Shown here piece after piece: positions 32,119 through 41,580 of a stretch of DNA of 41,580 nucleotides. A program made the translations under genes and the position numbers. The notes under the pieces are model-generated. The model saw only the letters and a program-made list of their open reading frames with translations, was not told the DNA's origin and ran no database searches. The stretch is from Pseudomonadota bacterium (GTDB taxonomy: Bacteria; Pseudomonadota; Alphaproteobacteria; Kiloniellales; J153). The stretch is from positions 1-41,580 of the forward strand of contig JACZVL010000004.1 in the NCBI GenBank assembly GCA_022572685.1, in the 5' to 3' direction. Within the stretch, counting starts at the first letter, position 1, and the number at the start of each line of letters is the position of its first letter.

Positions 32119-33300
32119 CTAGATCAGGCCTCGGGCGCTCAGGTTCACCATCAGCGCGCGGCTCCCGAAGGTCCAGGGCGGCAGCCGGTCGCTTCGGTCG
32201 ACCCGGTTGACCAGGCAGCCCAGGGTGGGACACGAGATGCGCACGATGTCCCCGGTCTTGTGGGTGAAACCCTCGCCGGGCCGGTCGCGGTCCTGTACCG
32301 GCACGAACATGGTGCCGGTGAACAGCAGCAGGCCGTCGGGGTACTGGTGGTTCGGGTTGATGGTCTGCGCGGCCAGCTCGGTCACGTCGCGGCTGATCTC
32401 GGCCATCGAGCTGGCGCCTTCCAGGCGGTAGCCGTCCTGGCCCTCGATGACCAGCTTGACTTCCGCCTGGCGCAGGTCGTCGAGGCCGAAAGTCTCGTCG
32501 AACAGGCGCAGGAAGGGGCCGATCGCGCAGGAGGCGTTGTTGTCCTTGGCGCGCCCCAACAACAACGCGCTCCGGCCCTCGAAGTCGCGCAGGTTGACGT
32601 CGTTGCCGAGCGTGGCGCCGACGATCCGGCCCCGGGGGTCGATCACCAGGACGGTCTCCGGCTCCGGATTGTTCCACACCGAATCCGGGTGCAGGCCGAC
32701 GTCCTCGCCGACCCCGACCGCGGACATCGGTGGCGCCTTGGAGAACACCTCGACATAGGGGCCGATGCCGACCTCGAGGTATTGCGACCACAGGCCGCGC
32801 TCGATCAGCGCCGCCTTCAGGCGCTCGGCCTCGGCCGAGCCGGGCTTGACCGAGGCGATGTCGGCGCCGGCGACCTGGGACAAATCGGCGCGAATCTCCT
32901 CGACCCGGGCCGGATCGCCCTGGGCGCGCTCCTCGATGACCCGCTCCAGCAGGCTGGCCACGAAAGTCACGCCGCAGGCCTTCAGGGCCTGGAGATCGCA
33001 AGGCGCCAGGAACCGGGGGCGAATCTCGTCGCGGCCCTCGCGCGGGCTGTTGGCGAGCAGGGCATCGGTGCTGCCCAGGACCTCGCCGCGCGGGGCGGCG
33101 CGCAAGGCCTCGACCGGCGCCTCGGTCTCGAGCAGATGGGCGACCGTCGGGATGGTGGCGGAAACGTCATGGACCTGCCCATCTTCGATCACCACCAGCG
33201 ACGGCCCGGCATGCTTGCCGGGCACCCAGGCGCGACCGACCAACGTTCCGGCATCGCCGTCCGTCGGCAGGCAGCTCGCGGCGTCGAGTTCGAGGTGCAT
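32119..33300 (-). CDS. Fumarylacetoacetate hydrolase-fold family protein
   Basis: GIGPYVEVFSKAPPMSAVGVGEDVGLHPDSVWNNPEPETVLVIDPRGRIVGATLGNDVNLRDFEGRSALLLGRAKDNNASCAIGPFLRLF. Confidence 0.85.
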   Translation of the reverse strand: MHLELDAASCLPTDGDAGTLVGRAWVPGKHAGPSLVVIEDGQVHDVSATIPTVAHLLETEAPVEALRAAPRGEVLGSTDALLANSPREGRDEIRPRFLAPCDLQALKACGVTFVASLLERVIEERAQGDPARVEEIRADLSQVAGADIASVKPGSAEAERLKAALIERGLWSQYLEVGIGPYVEVFSKAPPMSAVGVGEDVGLHPDSVWNNPEPETVLVIDPRGRIVGATLGNDVNLRDFEGRSALLLGRAKDNNASCAIGPFLRLFDETFGLDDLRQAEVKLVIEGQDGYRLEGASSMAEISRDVTELAAQTINPNHQYPDGLLLFTGTMFVPVQDRDRPGEGFTHKTGDIVRISCPTLGCLVNRVDRSDRLPPWTFGSRALMVNLSARGLI

Positions 33301-33395
33301 GAACGGGGTCTCCGGCTCGCGGTCCCTGGGCCTGACGCCCGGATCACTCCCTGGGCGTGACGCCCAATCATATGGAGCCCGGCCGCCGAAGCAAA

Positions 33396-35330
33396 TTATT
33401 CCGGAGACCGGCCGCGGTCCAGAATGGCGCGGATCTTCCGTCCCAGCGCGGCCTTGCGGAACGGCTTGCCGATCATCTCGGCGGCCTCGTCCAGCACGCC
33501 CTTGTGGACGACGGCGTTATCCGTGTAGCCGGAGGTGTAGAGCACCTTGAGGTCCGGATAATGTTCCCGGGCCAGGCGCGCGAGTTGCGCACCGTTGACG
33601 CCGCCCGGCAGCACCACGTCGGTGAACAACAGGGCGACCTCCGGGTGCCGGCCGAGCATGGCGAGCGCCGAGTCCGCGTCGGTGGCCTCCAAGGCAACGT
33701 ATCCCAGACTCCCGAGCATCTTCATCGCCAGCAGGCGCACCTCCGGGTCGTCCTCGACCACCAGGATCGTCTCGAGCGTGCCGTTGGTGGCCGATTGAAC
33801 GATCGGCACCTCGAGGTCGCCCAGGTATTCGGGCTCGCTGCTGCGCGGCAGGTAGACCTTCACCGTGGCGCCGTGGTCCGGCTCGCTGTAGATCTTGACG
33901 TGGCCACCGGACTGCTTGACGAAGCCGTAGATCATGCTGAGCCCGAGCCCGGTCCCCCGACCGACCTCCTTGGTGGTAAAGAACGGTTCGAAGGCGCGCT
34001 CGATGGTTTCGGACGACATGCCGACGCCGTCGTCGGTCACCGCCAGCATGACGTATTGGCCGGCGACGACCTCGGCATGGGCGGCGGCGTAGTCGTCGTC
34101 GAGCCGGACATTGGCGGTTTCGATCGTCAGCTTGCCGCCCTTCGGCATGGCATCGCGCGCATTGACCGCCATGTTGAGCAGCACGTTCTCCAGTTGCGCC
34201 CGGTCGACCTTGCAGCGCCATAGGCCCGCCGCGGTCACGGTTTCGATATCGATGGTCTCACCCAGGGTCCGCTGCAGGAGTTCGGACATGCCCAGGACCA
34301 GTTTGTTGATATCGATGACCTTGGGCTCCAACGGCTGGCGGCGGGAGAACGCCAGGAGGCGCGACGTCAAGGCGGCGGCGCGGTCGGCGGCGGCGATCGC
34401 GCGCGACACCGACTCGCGTGGTTTCGGAGCCTCGCCGAGCTCGGCCTCGGCCAGTTCCAGGTTGCCGATGATGATCGCCAGAAGGTTGTTGAAGTCGTGG
34501 GCCACGCCCCCGGTCAGCTGGCCCACGGCCTGAAGCCTCTGGGCGTGGCGCAACTGCGCCTCGCGTTGCTCGCGCAAGGAGACATCGTGGAGGATCACCG
34601 TGAACACCGTGTCTCCCTCCGCGTCGACCTTGGAGATCGAGGCCTCGGCCGGAAACTCCTCGCCGTTCTTCCGGAGCCCGACGACCTTGCCGCGCTCACT
34701 CATCAGCCGGCTGGCCTCCGGGGCGCCGTGGAACTGGCCCAAGTAGCCGCGGTGGGCGGTTCTGAAGCGCTCGGGCAAGAGCGTCTCGAGAGGTTTTCCC
34801 AAGATATCCTCGGGCGCATAGCCGAAGATTTCCTCGGCGCCCTTGTTGAACAGTTGGATCTTCTGGTCCCGGTCGACCGAAATGATCGCGGCGGAGGCGA
34901 TGTTGACGATCTCGGCGAAACGGCGGACCGAGAAATTCAGCGCCTGGCCGGTCTGACGGTGGGCGCCCAGCTCGTGGGTGAACTCGGCCCGGGTTTCTTC
35001 GAGATACCTGGCCTGCGCGGCCAATCCGGTGCGGAGCAGCGCCAGCCCGAACGCGGTGGCCCCGACACTGGCGACCACCACCACCCAATTGTAGGCCGGC
35101 GATATGGACCCGCCCCACGCGACGGGCAAGGGCGCGCCGTGCAGGCGCAACAAGTCGGCTAGGTGATAGAGGCCGATGGCCGCCAAGCCGCCAGCGATCC
35201 ACAGCAAGCCGCGGCGGGCCCTGGCGTCGACGGCCGGCTCTCGATGCCACGTCACATAGAAAACCGCGGCCGCCGCAATCCCAATGACCGCGACATCGAC
35301 GAACGATCGAAGAACGACCGGCTCCGTCAC
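33396..35330 (-). CDS. Hybrid sensor histidine kinase: N-terminal membrane segments, PAS, HisKA/HATPase and receiver domains
   Basis: PAS KGAEEIFGYAPEDILGKPLETLLPERFR; H-box LTGGVAHDFNNLLAIIIGNLEL; HATPase GRGTGLGLSMIYGFVKQSGGHVKIYSEPDHGATVKVYLP; receiver VVEDDPEVRLLAMKML. Confidence 0.94.
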   Translation of the reverse strand: MTEPVVLRSFVDVAVIGIAAAAVFYVTWHREPAVDARARRGLLWIAGGLAAIGLYHLADLLRLHGAPLPVAWGGSISPAYNWVVVVASVGATAFGLALLRTGLAAQARYLEETRAEFTHELGAHRQTGQALNFSVRRFAEIVNIASAAIISVDRDQKIQLFNKGAEEIFGYAPEDILGKPLETLLPERFRTAHRGYLGQFHGAPEASRLMSERGKVVGLRKNGEEFPAEASISKVDAEGDTVFTVILHDVSLREQREAQLRHAQRLQAVGQLTGGVAHDFNNLLAIIIGNLELAEAELGEAPKPRESVSRAIAAADRAAALTSRLLAFSRRQPLEPKVIDINKLVLGMSELLQRTLGETIDIETVTAAGLWRCKVDRAQLENVLLNMAVNARDAMPKGGKLTIETANVRLDDDYAAAHAEVVAGQYVMLAVTDDGVGMSSETIERAFEPFFTTKEVGRGTGLGLSMIYGFVKQSGGHVKIYSEPDHGATVKVYLPRSSEPEYLGDLEVPIVQSATNGTLETILVVEDDPEVRLLAMKMLGSLGYVALEATDADSALAMLGRHPEVALLFTDVVLPGGVNGAQLARLAREHYPDLKVLYTSGYTDNAVVHKGVLDEAAEMIGKPFRKAALGRKIRAILDRGRSPE

Positions 35331-35499
35331 GAACCCTCCCCACTACTCCCCGCCGATGATCGCGCTGCTTTCGTTGCAACCTTTATTCCCGACGGTTATG
35401 CAATTTTTACCAGATTCACGGAGCCCTGGCGAGTCATACCGGCACCCGCGCCGGCCACCCGTGCAGAAGCGGAAGGGCCGCGGGGACGGGGAACCGGCG

Positions 35500-36276
35500 T
35501 CAGCCTTCGTGGGTCGGCACGACGACCATCTGGGCGATGGTGACGCGCGCGGGCTGATCGAGCGCGTAGACGATGGCGCGGGCGATGTCGCCGGGCTCGA
35601 GGGTTTCGGCGAAGCTATCGTAGTAGGCCGTGCCCTTGGCCGCATCGCCGCGATGCCGGCGTCCGGCGAACTCGGTCCGGGTCAGGCCCGGCAGAATCTC
35701 GGTCACCCTGAGGTCGCGGTCCCCGTAGTCCAGGCGCAGCGCCTCGGTGAAGCCGCGCACGGCGAACTTGCTGGCGTTGTAGATGGTGCCCCCGGGATAG
35801 GCCTTGAGCCCGGCGGTCGAGCCCAGGGTCACCACGTGGCCGCGTCCCCGCGCGACCATGCCCGGGACGACCGCGTGACAGGTCCGGATCATGCCGGTCA
35901 CGTTGGTCTCGATGATGCTGGCCCAGTCCGCGACCGCGCCTTGGTCGAGGCGCCGGCGCCCGCCCAGGTCGTGGCCGGCGTTGGCGACCAGGATGTCGAT
36001 GGCGCGCAAGCCCTCGGGCAGCCGCGCGATCAGGCTTTCGGCCGAGGCCGCATCGGCCACGTCCAGCTCGATGGCGTGGGCACCGGCGCCCAGCTCCGCC
36101 ACCAGCTCGTCCAGGCGCGCCTTGTTGCGGCTCGCGCAGACCACGGCCACGCCGCGCGCGGCCAGCGCGCGGGCCGTGGCGGCGCCGATCCCGGCGCTGG
36201 CGCCGGTCACCAGCGCCACCGCGCCGGGTTGCAGGATACCGTCCTCGGCCAAGTGTCCATCCTCCGCTGGCATCAT
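35500..36276 (-). CDS. SDR-family NAD(P)-dependent oxidoreductase (YdfG-like)
   Basis: ALVTGASAGIGAATARALAARG...ILVANAGHDLGGRRRLDQ...GSTAGLKAYPGGTIYNASKFAVRGFTEALRLDYGDRDLRVTEILPGLTRTEF. Confidence 0.9.
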   Translation of the reverse strand: MMPAEDGHLAEDGILQPGAVALVTGASAGIGAATARALAARGVAVVCASRNKARLDELVAELGAGAHAIELDVADAASAESLIARLPEGLRAIDILVANAGHDLGGRRRLDQGAVADWASIIETNVTGMIRTCHAVVPGMVARGRGHVVTLGSTAGLKAYPGGTIYNASKFAVRGFTEALRLDYGDRDLRVTEILPGLTRTEFAGRRHRGDAAKGTAYYDSFAETLEPGDIARAIVYALDQPARVTIAQMVVVPTHEG

Positions 36277-36415
36277 CAGTGGTGCAAGTTGCCGTATGGA
36301 TACCGAACCGGGCCTGGTTTGCAAATCCATTCCGAAGCGCCTGGGCTGGTGGCGCCAACCGCACGCAGTCCAGGACCCTTGGCATCGCTTCCGGTTCCGA
36401 GAAGCTCCCTTGAGG

Positions 36416-37660
36416 TCAGAGCCTGACCTTGGCGAGCGCCGCTGCAATCATATCGGCGGAGGCGTGACTTACGCCGTATTCACTGGCAAACGGTTTCCAT
36501 TTACTGAGCGCGCCTTCAACACGCTCTATCACTTGCGTAGCGTCCGGCGCTTTCAGGTCGGCTTTCCTGCCTAGTTCGATCAGGTGCGCACGGGTAATGT
36601 TTTTGCCATGCCCAAGCACCGCGCTTGAATGCTCTCCCCCCGGCCCCTGTGACCAGGTCAGATCATAAGCCGGCGCCATACGCCACGAGCCGTCGCGCTC
36701 CATGATATAACTGAATTGCCGGGCATGGTCGTCGCGGTTATGGGCAAGAACATTGAATACCGCGAGGGTGAACATGGCTTTGCATTGGCGCTGGTCACGG
36801 GTAACGGTGCGGGTCAACAAGATAAGGTCTTTATAGTCCAGTGCCGGAATACGAAAGTCCGAATAAAGCAGGCCGCTGGCCGAATGAACATGGACTCGGC
36901 TCGCTCCATCCCGATCGAAACGACGGGCGGCGAAATAGAACTGTCCGTTATTACCGCCGAGCAACCTGGTCTCCGGCATGGACACACCGGCTTCCTTGGC
37001 CATCATCGCGTAGGCCATTTCGATGGCTGCAATGTCTTCGGGGTCACCATGACCTGGGAATTTGACCAAGTAATGGTCATAACCTTCGGGCGCGGCATCG
37101 GTGCCGTGGACGGCGCGACCATTGTCGTTCAGGGCAATCAACGCCTTTGGACGCGCACCACCAGGCGACCCGCCAGCCTGCCCTAATGTTGAAAGCACTT
37201 CGCCAACGTCACCGCCGAGAACCAATCTGGCATCAGCGGCGAGTTGGTCCAGGTCGAGCTCATTTTCACCCGCTTCCCAAGCTTCGATCGACGGCGCATA
37301 GCAAAGAGCGCCGATCCCACGGCTCCCCACACAGGCAAGGCGATCGAGAGGCGTGAGGGTGGCAGGTTCGATTCCGAGTTGACGCGCGCGACGGTCTACC
37401 AGCAAGCGTCCCCATCCGTCAGGCAGGCTATCGTTGAAAACGCCGTGCAAGCCTTCAAAAACGTCCGCCTGATAAGGCCGTTGCAAACCGCTGCTTGTTT
37501 CGTGATGAACGGGGGAGAGGTCGCGCCCCGCCTTTAGAAAGGCGTCATCGTATTCCAGGTAGGCGATGCGATCCCGGTAGGCCAGTTGGCCCACAGGCTG
37601 AATATCGTCATCGTTCCAATGCAGCGATACGTTAAGCGGTGTTCCCGAGGCGATTTTCAC
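36416..37660 (-). CDS. HipA-family kinase toxin (second HipAB locus)
   Basis: GVFNDSLPDGWGRLLVDRRARQLG, GGSPGGARPKALI, YDHYLVKFPGHGDPEDIAAIEMAYAMMAKEAGV, FAARRFDRDG, FNVLAHNRDDHARQFSYIM, MAPAYDLTWS. Confidence 0.93.
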   Translation of the reverse strand: MKIASGTPLNVSLHWNDDDIQPVGQLAYRDRIAYLEYDDAFLKAGRDLSPVHHETSSGLQRPYQADVFEGLHGVFNDSLPDGWGRLLVDRRARQLGIEPATLTPLDRLACVGSRGIGALCYAPSIEAWEAGENELDLDQLAADARLVLGGDVGEVLSTLGQAGGSPGGARPKALIALNDNGRAVHGTDAAPEGYDHYLVKFPGHGDPEDIAAIEMAYAMMAKEAGVSMPETRLLGGNNGQFYFAARRFDRDGASRVHVHSASGLLYSDFRIPALDYKDLILLTRTVTRDQRQCKAMFTLAVFNVLAHNRDDHARQFSYIMERDGSWRMAPAYDLTWSQGPGGEHSSAVLGHGKNITRAHLIELGRKADLKAPDATQVIERVEGALSKWKPFASEYGVSHASADMIAAALAKVRL

Positions 37661-37968
37661 TTGATGCGCCCCCGCTGTGGTTTTTTCCCGCTTCCCAGAA
37701 CCTCGTCAAGGGTTTCAAACCTCTGCTCAAGCAACAACTTTTCCAACGCCGCTTCATCCTTCAAGGCGACGGCAAGACGAATGAACGAAACCAGCGCGAT
37801 TTGGCCGGTACGCTCAAACTTCTTCAATGTGCCCAAAGCTACGCCGCTACGTTTAGCAAGGCCTTCCAGGGTCAGGTTTTGGGCCAATCGGCGGCTTTTT
37901 AGGCGCGCGGCTAATGCGGCCGCTATTTCCTCGGATGGTAACATCGCAAAGGTCATTATTATATCCAT
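37657..37968 (-). CDS. XRE-family HTH protein, HipB-like antitoxin (second HipAB locus); start may be internal (37956 or 37944)
   Basis: ALAARLKSRRLAQNLTLEGLAKRSGVALGTLKKFERTGQIALVSFIRLAVAL; 4-bp overlap with hipA. Confidence 0.85.
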   Translation of the reverse strand: MDIIMTFAMLPSEEIAAALAARLKSRRLAQNLTLEGLAKRSGVALGTLKKFERTGQIALVSFIRLAVALKDEAALEKLLLEQRFETLDEVLGSGKKPQRGRIK

Positions 37969-38012
37969 TATCGTTCATATGCCTATCTAACAGATACTAT
38001 CATATCCTTTAT
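37952..38012. promoter_or_regulatory. Two operator-like direct repeats 41 bp apart upstream of the second hipBA operon
   Basis: GTCATTATTATATCCATTAT (37952-37971) and GATACTATCATATCCTTTAT (37993-38012), 15/20 identical. Confidence 0.5.
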
Positions 38013-38262
38013 AGATTCAAAAAGAGAAAATAACCGCCACTGGGATGGGCCTTCCACAGGCCTATCGACTCGCCAGTACGAGGCCGTCGCCACGCTGCCC
38101 AAATAAACATCGTCCACCTATGTACGAAGCCCCGACCATGGCTCGCGATGCCCCGCATCGCCACGCCACGCGCTCCTTGCCGAAAACCTTGGCAAGCCGT
38201 CCCTATGGGTCATTATCACCGCTCCTTGGTATAAGGTCGGGGGCACCAGGAGGGATCGGGAA

Positions 38263-39291
38263 ATGACCGCCACGCGGGGCAACGGGGGCTTGCGGCCCAA
38301 CACCTTCTTCTGCATCGACGGGCACACCTGCGGCAACCCGGTGCGCCTGGTCGCGGGCGGCGGTCCGCCGCTCCAAGGCGCCACCATGAGCGCGCGGCGC
38401 CAGGATTTCATCGCGCGCTACGACTGGATCCGCACCGGGCTGATGTTCGAGCCGCGCGGCCACGCCCTGATGTCGGGCGCGATCCTCACCCCGCCGGCCG
38501 ATCCCGAGGCCGATACCGGCGTCCTGTTCATCGAGACCAGCGGCTGCCTGCCGATGTGCGGCCATGGCGCCATCGGCACCGTCACCTTCGCGCTGGAGCG
38601 CGGGCTGGTGCAGCCGCGCGAGGAGGGCGTGCTGCGCCTGGACACCCCGGCCGGCCTGGTCGAGGCGCGCTATGAGACCGAAAACGGCCACATCGAGTCG
38701 GTGCGGATCGTGAACGTCGGCGCCTACCTGGCCGCCGAGAAGGTCACCGCCGACTGCCCGGGCCTGGGCGCAATCGCGGTCGACATCGCCTACGGCGGCA
38801 ACTTCTACGCCATCGTCGAGCCCCAGGCCGGCTATCGCGACCTGGCCGACTTCACCGCCGGCGACCTGATCCGCATGTCGCCCGGGTTGCGCCGCAACCT
38901 GAACCAGGCGATCGAGGTGGTCCACCCCGAGGACGAGACGATCCGCGGCATCAGCCATATCCTCTGGGCCGGGGCGCCGCGCGACCCCGCGGCCCAGGCC
39001 CGCAACGCGGTGTTCTACGGCGAGGGGGCGATCGACCGCAGCCCCTGCGGCACCGGCACCTCGGCGCGCATGGCCCAGCTCGCCGCCCGCGGCGAACTTG
39101 CGGTCGGCGACGACTTCGTCCACGAGAGCATCATCGGCTCGCTGTTCCGCGGCCGCATCGAGGCCACCACCAAGGTCGGCAACCACGCCGGGATCGTGCC
39201 CTCGATCGAGGGCTGGGCCCGGATCACCGGCTTCAACACCATCTTCATCGACGACCGCGACCCCTACGCCCACGGCTTCCAGGTGATTTGA
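38263..39291 (+). CDS. Proline racemase superfamily, 4-hydroxyproline 2-epimerase-like
   Basis: CIDGHTCGNPVRLV, SGCLPMCGHGAIGTVT (first catalytic Cys), DRSPCGTGTSARMAQLAARG (second catalytic Cys). Confidence 0.92.
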   Translation: MTATRGNGGLRPNTFFCIDGHTCGNPVRLVAGGGPPLQGATMSARRQDFIARYDWIRTGLMFEPRGHALMSGAILTPPADPEADTGVLFIETSGCLPMCGHGAIGTVTFALERGLVQPREEGVLRLDTPAGLVEARYETENGHIESVRIVNVGAYLAAEKVTADCPGLGAIAVDIAYGGNFYAIVEPQAGYRDLADFTAGDLIRMSPGLRRNLNQAIEVVHPEDETIRGISHILWAGAPRDPAAQARNAVFYGEGAIDRSPCGTGTSARMAQLAARGELAVGDDFVHESIIGSLFRGRIEATTKVGNHAGIVPSIEGWARITGFNTIFIDDRDPYAHGFQVI

Positions 39292-39300
39292 GGAAGGCGA

Positions 39301-41504
39301 TCAGGCGACCAGCAGCAGTTCATCTCCGGCAAAGGCCGATTCGATGAGATCGGTTTCCATGTTGTCGTTGGCGGCGACCAGTTTCACGAAGGCGCCGCCG
39401 TCCACGATTGCCGGGATATCGAAGCGTTGATGTAAGAATCCGCGCAGCGCCGAAACGCTGCGTGGCTCGCTTCGAGCCTCCTGCCTGAGCCAGGCGAGCG
39501 TGCGGTCGGCCGCCGGGCGGTCGCCGAACAAGAAGGCCTTGGCGACGTCGAGGAGCTGCGCTTGGCTGGAGAAGGACTCCTCCAGCCGGGCCAATCGATC
39601 GGCGTCCTTCTGTTTCACGGCGTCAATGAATGCAATGGCGAAGGATCCCCCGACCGAGCCGGCCGCGTCTTTACCTTCCAGCTCCCGGTTCAGGTATTCC
39701 GCGTAGGCGAGGTTTGGGTCCTCCGAAAGAATGCGCTGCACCTCTTCGAGGGCCGAACCGCGCCATTGGCCGTCGCCCTGCCCTCGCCTGAATTCGGAAT
39801 GAAGCCGGCGCAGACGGCCGCGCTGCCGAACCGCCACGTCGACCGGGTCGTCGGTGACCGCGACTTTAGTTGCAGGTATCTTGGGTTTGGCGGCACCGGT
39901 TCTGGAAGCGGCGGCCTTCAGCGGGAGCGGCTTGCCGGCATCGAGCATCTGGAGGTGGGTGCGAAGGACGGGATCGGTTGGAAAGCGCTCGACACCAGAA
40001 TGCAAGACATCCCTCGCAGCCTCGACGTCGCCGGCGTGATAGAGCAGGCGGGCGCGAAGATCGAAACTTGCCTCGTTTTCCAGATGGCGTGAAAAAATGT
40101 CCTCGACAACGGCGGTTGCCTCATCTGCACGGTCCAGCGCAATCAACAGTTCCGCCAGCTGGGTGCGCGCGACGACATTATCGGGGAAACGGACCATGGT
40201 CTCGCGCAGCAGCCGTTCGGCGTCGGACTCACGGCCGGGCAGGTCGCCGAGCAGCAGCGCCAGCTGGGTGCGCCATTGTTCATTCTCCGGGAAGCGGCGG
40301 ATGGCCTCCCAGCCGACCAGCTCCGCCGCCTCGACGGCGCCTTGCTTGGCAAGCGCATCGCGCCACAGGGCCCAACCATAGACGTTGGCCGGTTGCCAGG
40401 CGAGCGCTTGCCGTGCCAGACGGCAAGCCGGCCCCGGCCAACAGGATCGTCGCTGCCCGTGATGATCCCCATGCCGATGTTGCAGGCCGTGGTGACGAGG
40501 TAATGGCTCTCTCCGGTCGCCTCGGCATAGTGTCGGCGTTCGTCAATCAGCGTTGCTATCTCTTTCCCGATCGAAGGAAGCGGATTGCGCGCTCTTTTCC
40601 GGAGTGATTGGACGACGCTCAGCGGGGCCAGTTGCGGGACGGCGACAGGCTGACTCTGTGGCTGTTGTGCCGTCGTGCCGTCCTTCACCTTGACGTCCTG
40701 CCGCCACCAGTCTTTGAGCTCATCCGGCATCTCCTTGGCAGAAGATTGCAACAGCGTTTCTTGTATCGCCCGGCCCCAGTAGGACGGCATGCGCGGATAC
40801 AATCCCTTGAGCGCCCACCATTGTTGCGAAAATTCCGCGACTAGCGGCGTCTGACCCATGGCCCAACGCACGAGGCCGGTTATCCACGGCCGTTCCGAAG
40901 GACTACCCTCCCGCTCCGGAAGCATGCGCAATCCGAGGAGCCCCACGGCCAGATAATGGGAAGGGAAGCTGCCGCCTGCCTGCTCGCAAATGCGCAGCCA
41001 GAGCGGTTCCAGGGCAAACGGGTTTGCTGCCGGTTCTGCGCCGGCCACCAGGCGTTGGGTGAGCGCCAGCGTGCGCCATAGGGTATAGCGGCCGTCCCGC
41101 TGGGCAGCGACCGCCAAACGGTCGGCCCATGAATTCCAGACCACGAACCTCCGGCGAAAATCGCGGGACGAGTCTGGCAGCATCAGCAGGCCGACGATCT
41201 CGAAGGCCTCCGAAACCTTGCGAATCCATCGCTCCAACGGCAGCCGATCGAGCTCGGGCATGCCGCCGGCACGCTGGGAATCGAGCCACTCAAGCAGCGC
41301 CTGATCGAGAACGCCACGGGCTTCGTCCTCTTCCGGGAGGCCGCCAAACAGGAGCCGTGCCGCATCCGGCGCATCGGCGCTTTCGTAGGGCCCGATGCGC
41401 GCGTGGCCCGAAAGCAGATCGTCCAGCTCCGAGGCCGGATCGGCCAGGAAGGCGTCGAGCCAGGGGTGCCGGTCGCGGGGGCGCGCCGTCGTGGCCATGG
41501 CCAT
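39301..41504 (-). CDS. TPR-like/hypothetical protein, one gene split by a frameshift at about 40430-40460
   Basis: ORF 40143-41504 (MAMATTARPRDRHPWLDAFLAD...CNIGMGIITGSDDPVGRG) continues after a frame change as ACRLARQALAWQPANVYGWALWRDALAKQGAVEAAELVGWEAIRRFPENEQWRTQLALLLGDLPG... into the 39301-40197 ORF. Confidence 0.7.
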
Positions 41505-41508
41505 CTAC

Positions 41509-41580
41509 CTAGAGTTCCTCACCGAAATCATCCCGCACGGCCGCCACCTGGAGCGCGGCCAGATGATTGTTTCGCAGGGT
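41509..41580 (-). CDS. C-terminal fragment of an upstream gene running off the window
   Basis: Minus-strand open frame TLRNNHLAALQVAAVRDDFGEEL*, 4 bp before the downstream ATG. Confidence 0.35.
   Translation of the reverse strand, partial: TLRNNHLAALQVAAVRDDFGEEL

Noticed and set aside
36277-36415. Possible RNA gene in the gap between the SDR and HipA genes
   Set aside because: No tRNA-like fold or other recognisable structure by eye.

Overview
The window is 41.6 kb of high-GC DNA, probably from an alphaproteobacterium. This is judged from the priA-atpHAGDC order and codon usage and was not tested by search. Core content: the priA 3' end, the F1 ATP synthase operon (atpG is split by a frameshift), and catabolic or transport genes. 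The catabolic genes include an aconitase-family dehydratase plus ICL/PEPM lyase operon, Opp/Dpp ATPases, three enolase-superfamily or sugar-acid/hydroxyproline enzymes, phosphonoacetate hydrolase and uronate dehydrogenase. There is also a globin-PAS3-MCP chemoreceptor, a hybrid histidine kinase, 4-hydroxyproline epimerase and a frameshifted TPR-like gene. Accessory content: four toxin-antitoxin type modules (HicAB, an AbiEii-type pair, and two HipAB with opposite gene order) and one distinctly AT-richer island at about 16031-18130. The island encodes a 71-aa peptide followed by a radical SAM/SPASM protein. A 9-bp intercistronic hairpin separates the two genes. A 41-bp remnant of an enolase-superfamily gene end and a decayed IS5-like transposase start flank the island. 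This island is the best candidate for an undescribed system (a minimal RiPP locus). Other signals read directly from the bases are regularly spaced operator-like repeats upstream of the TA modules: 41 bp at both HipAB loci and 33 bp at HicAB. No tRNA, rRNA or CRISPR array was recognised.
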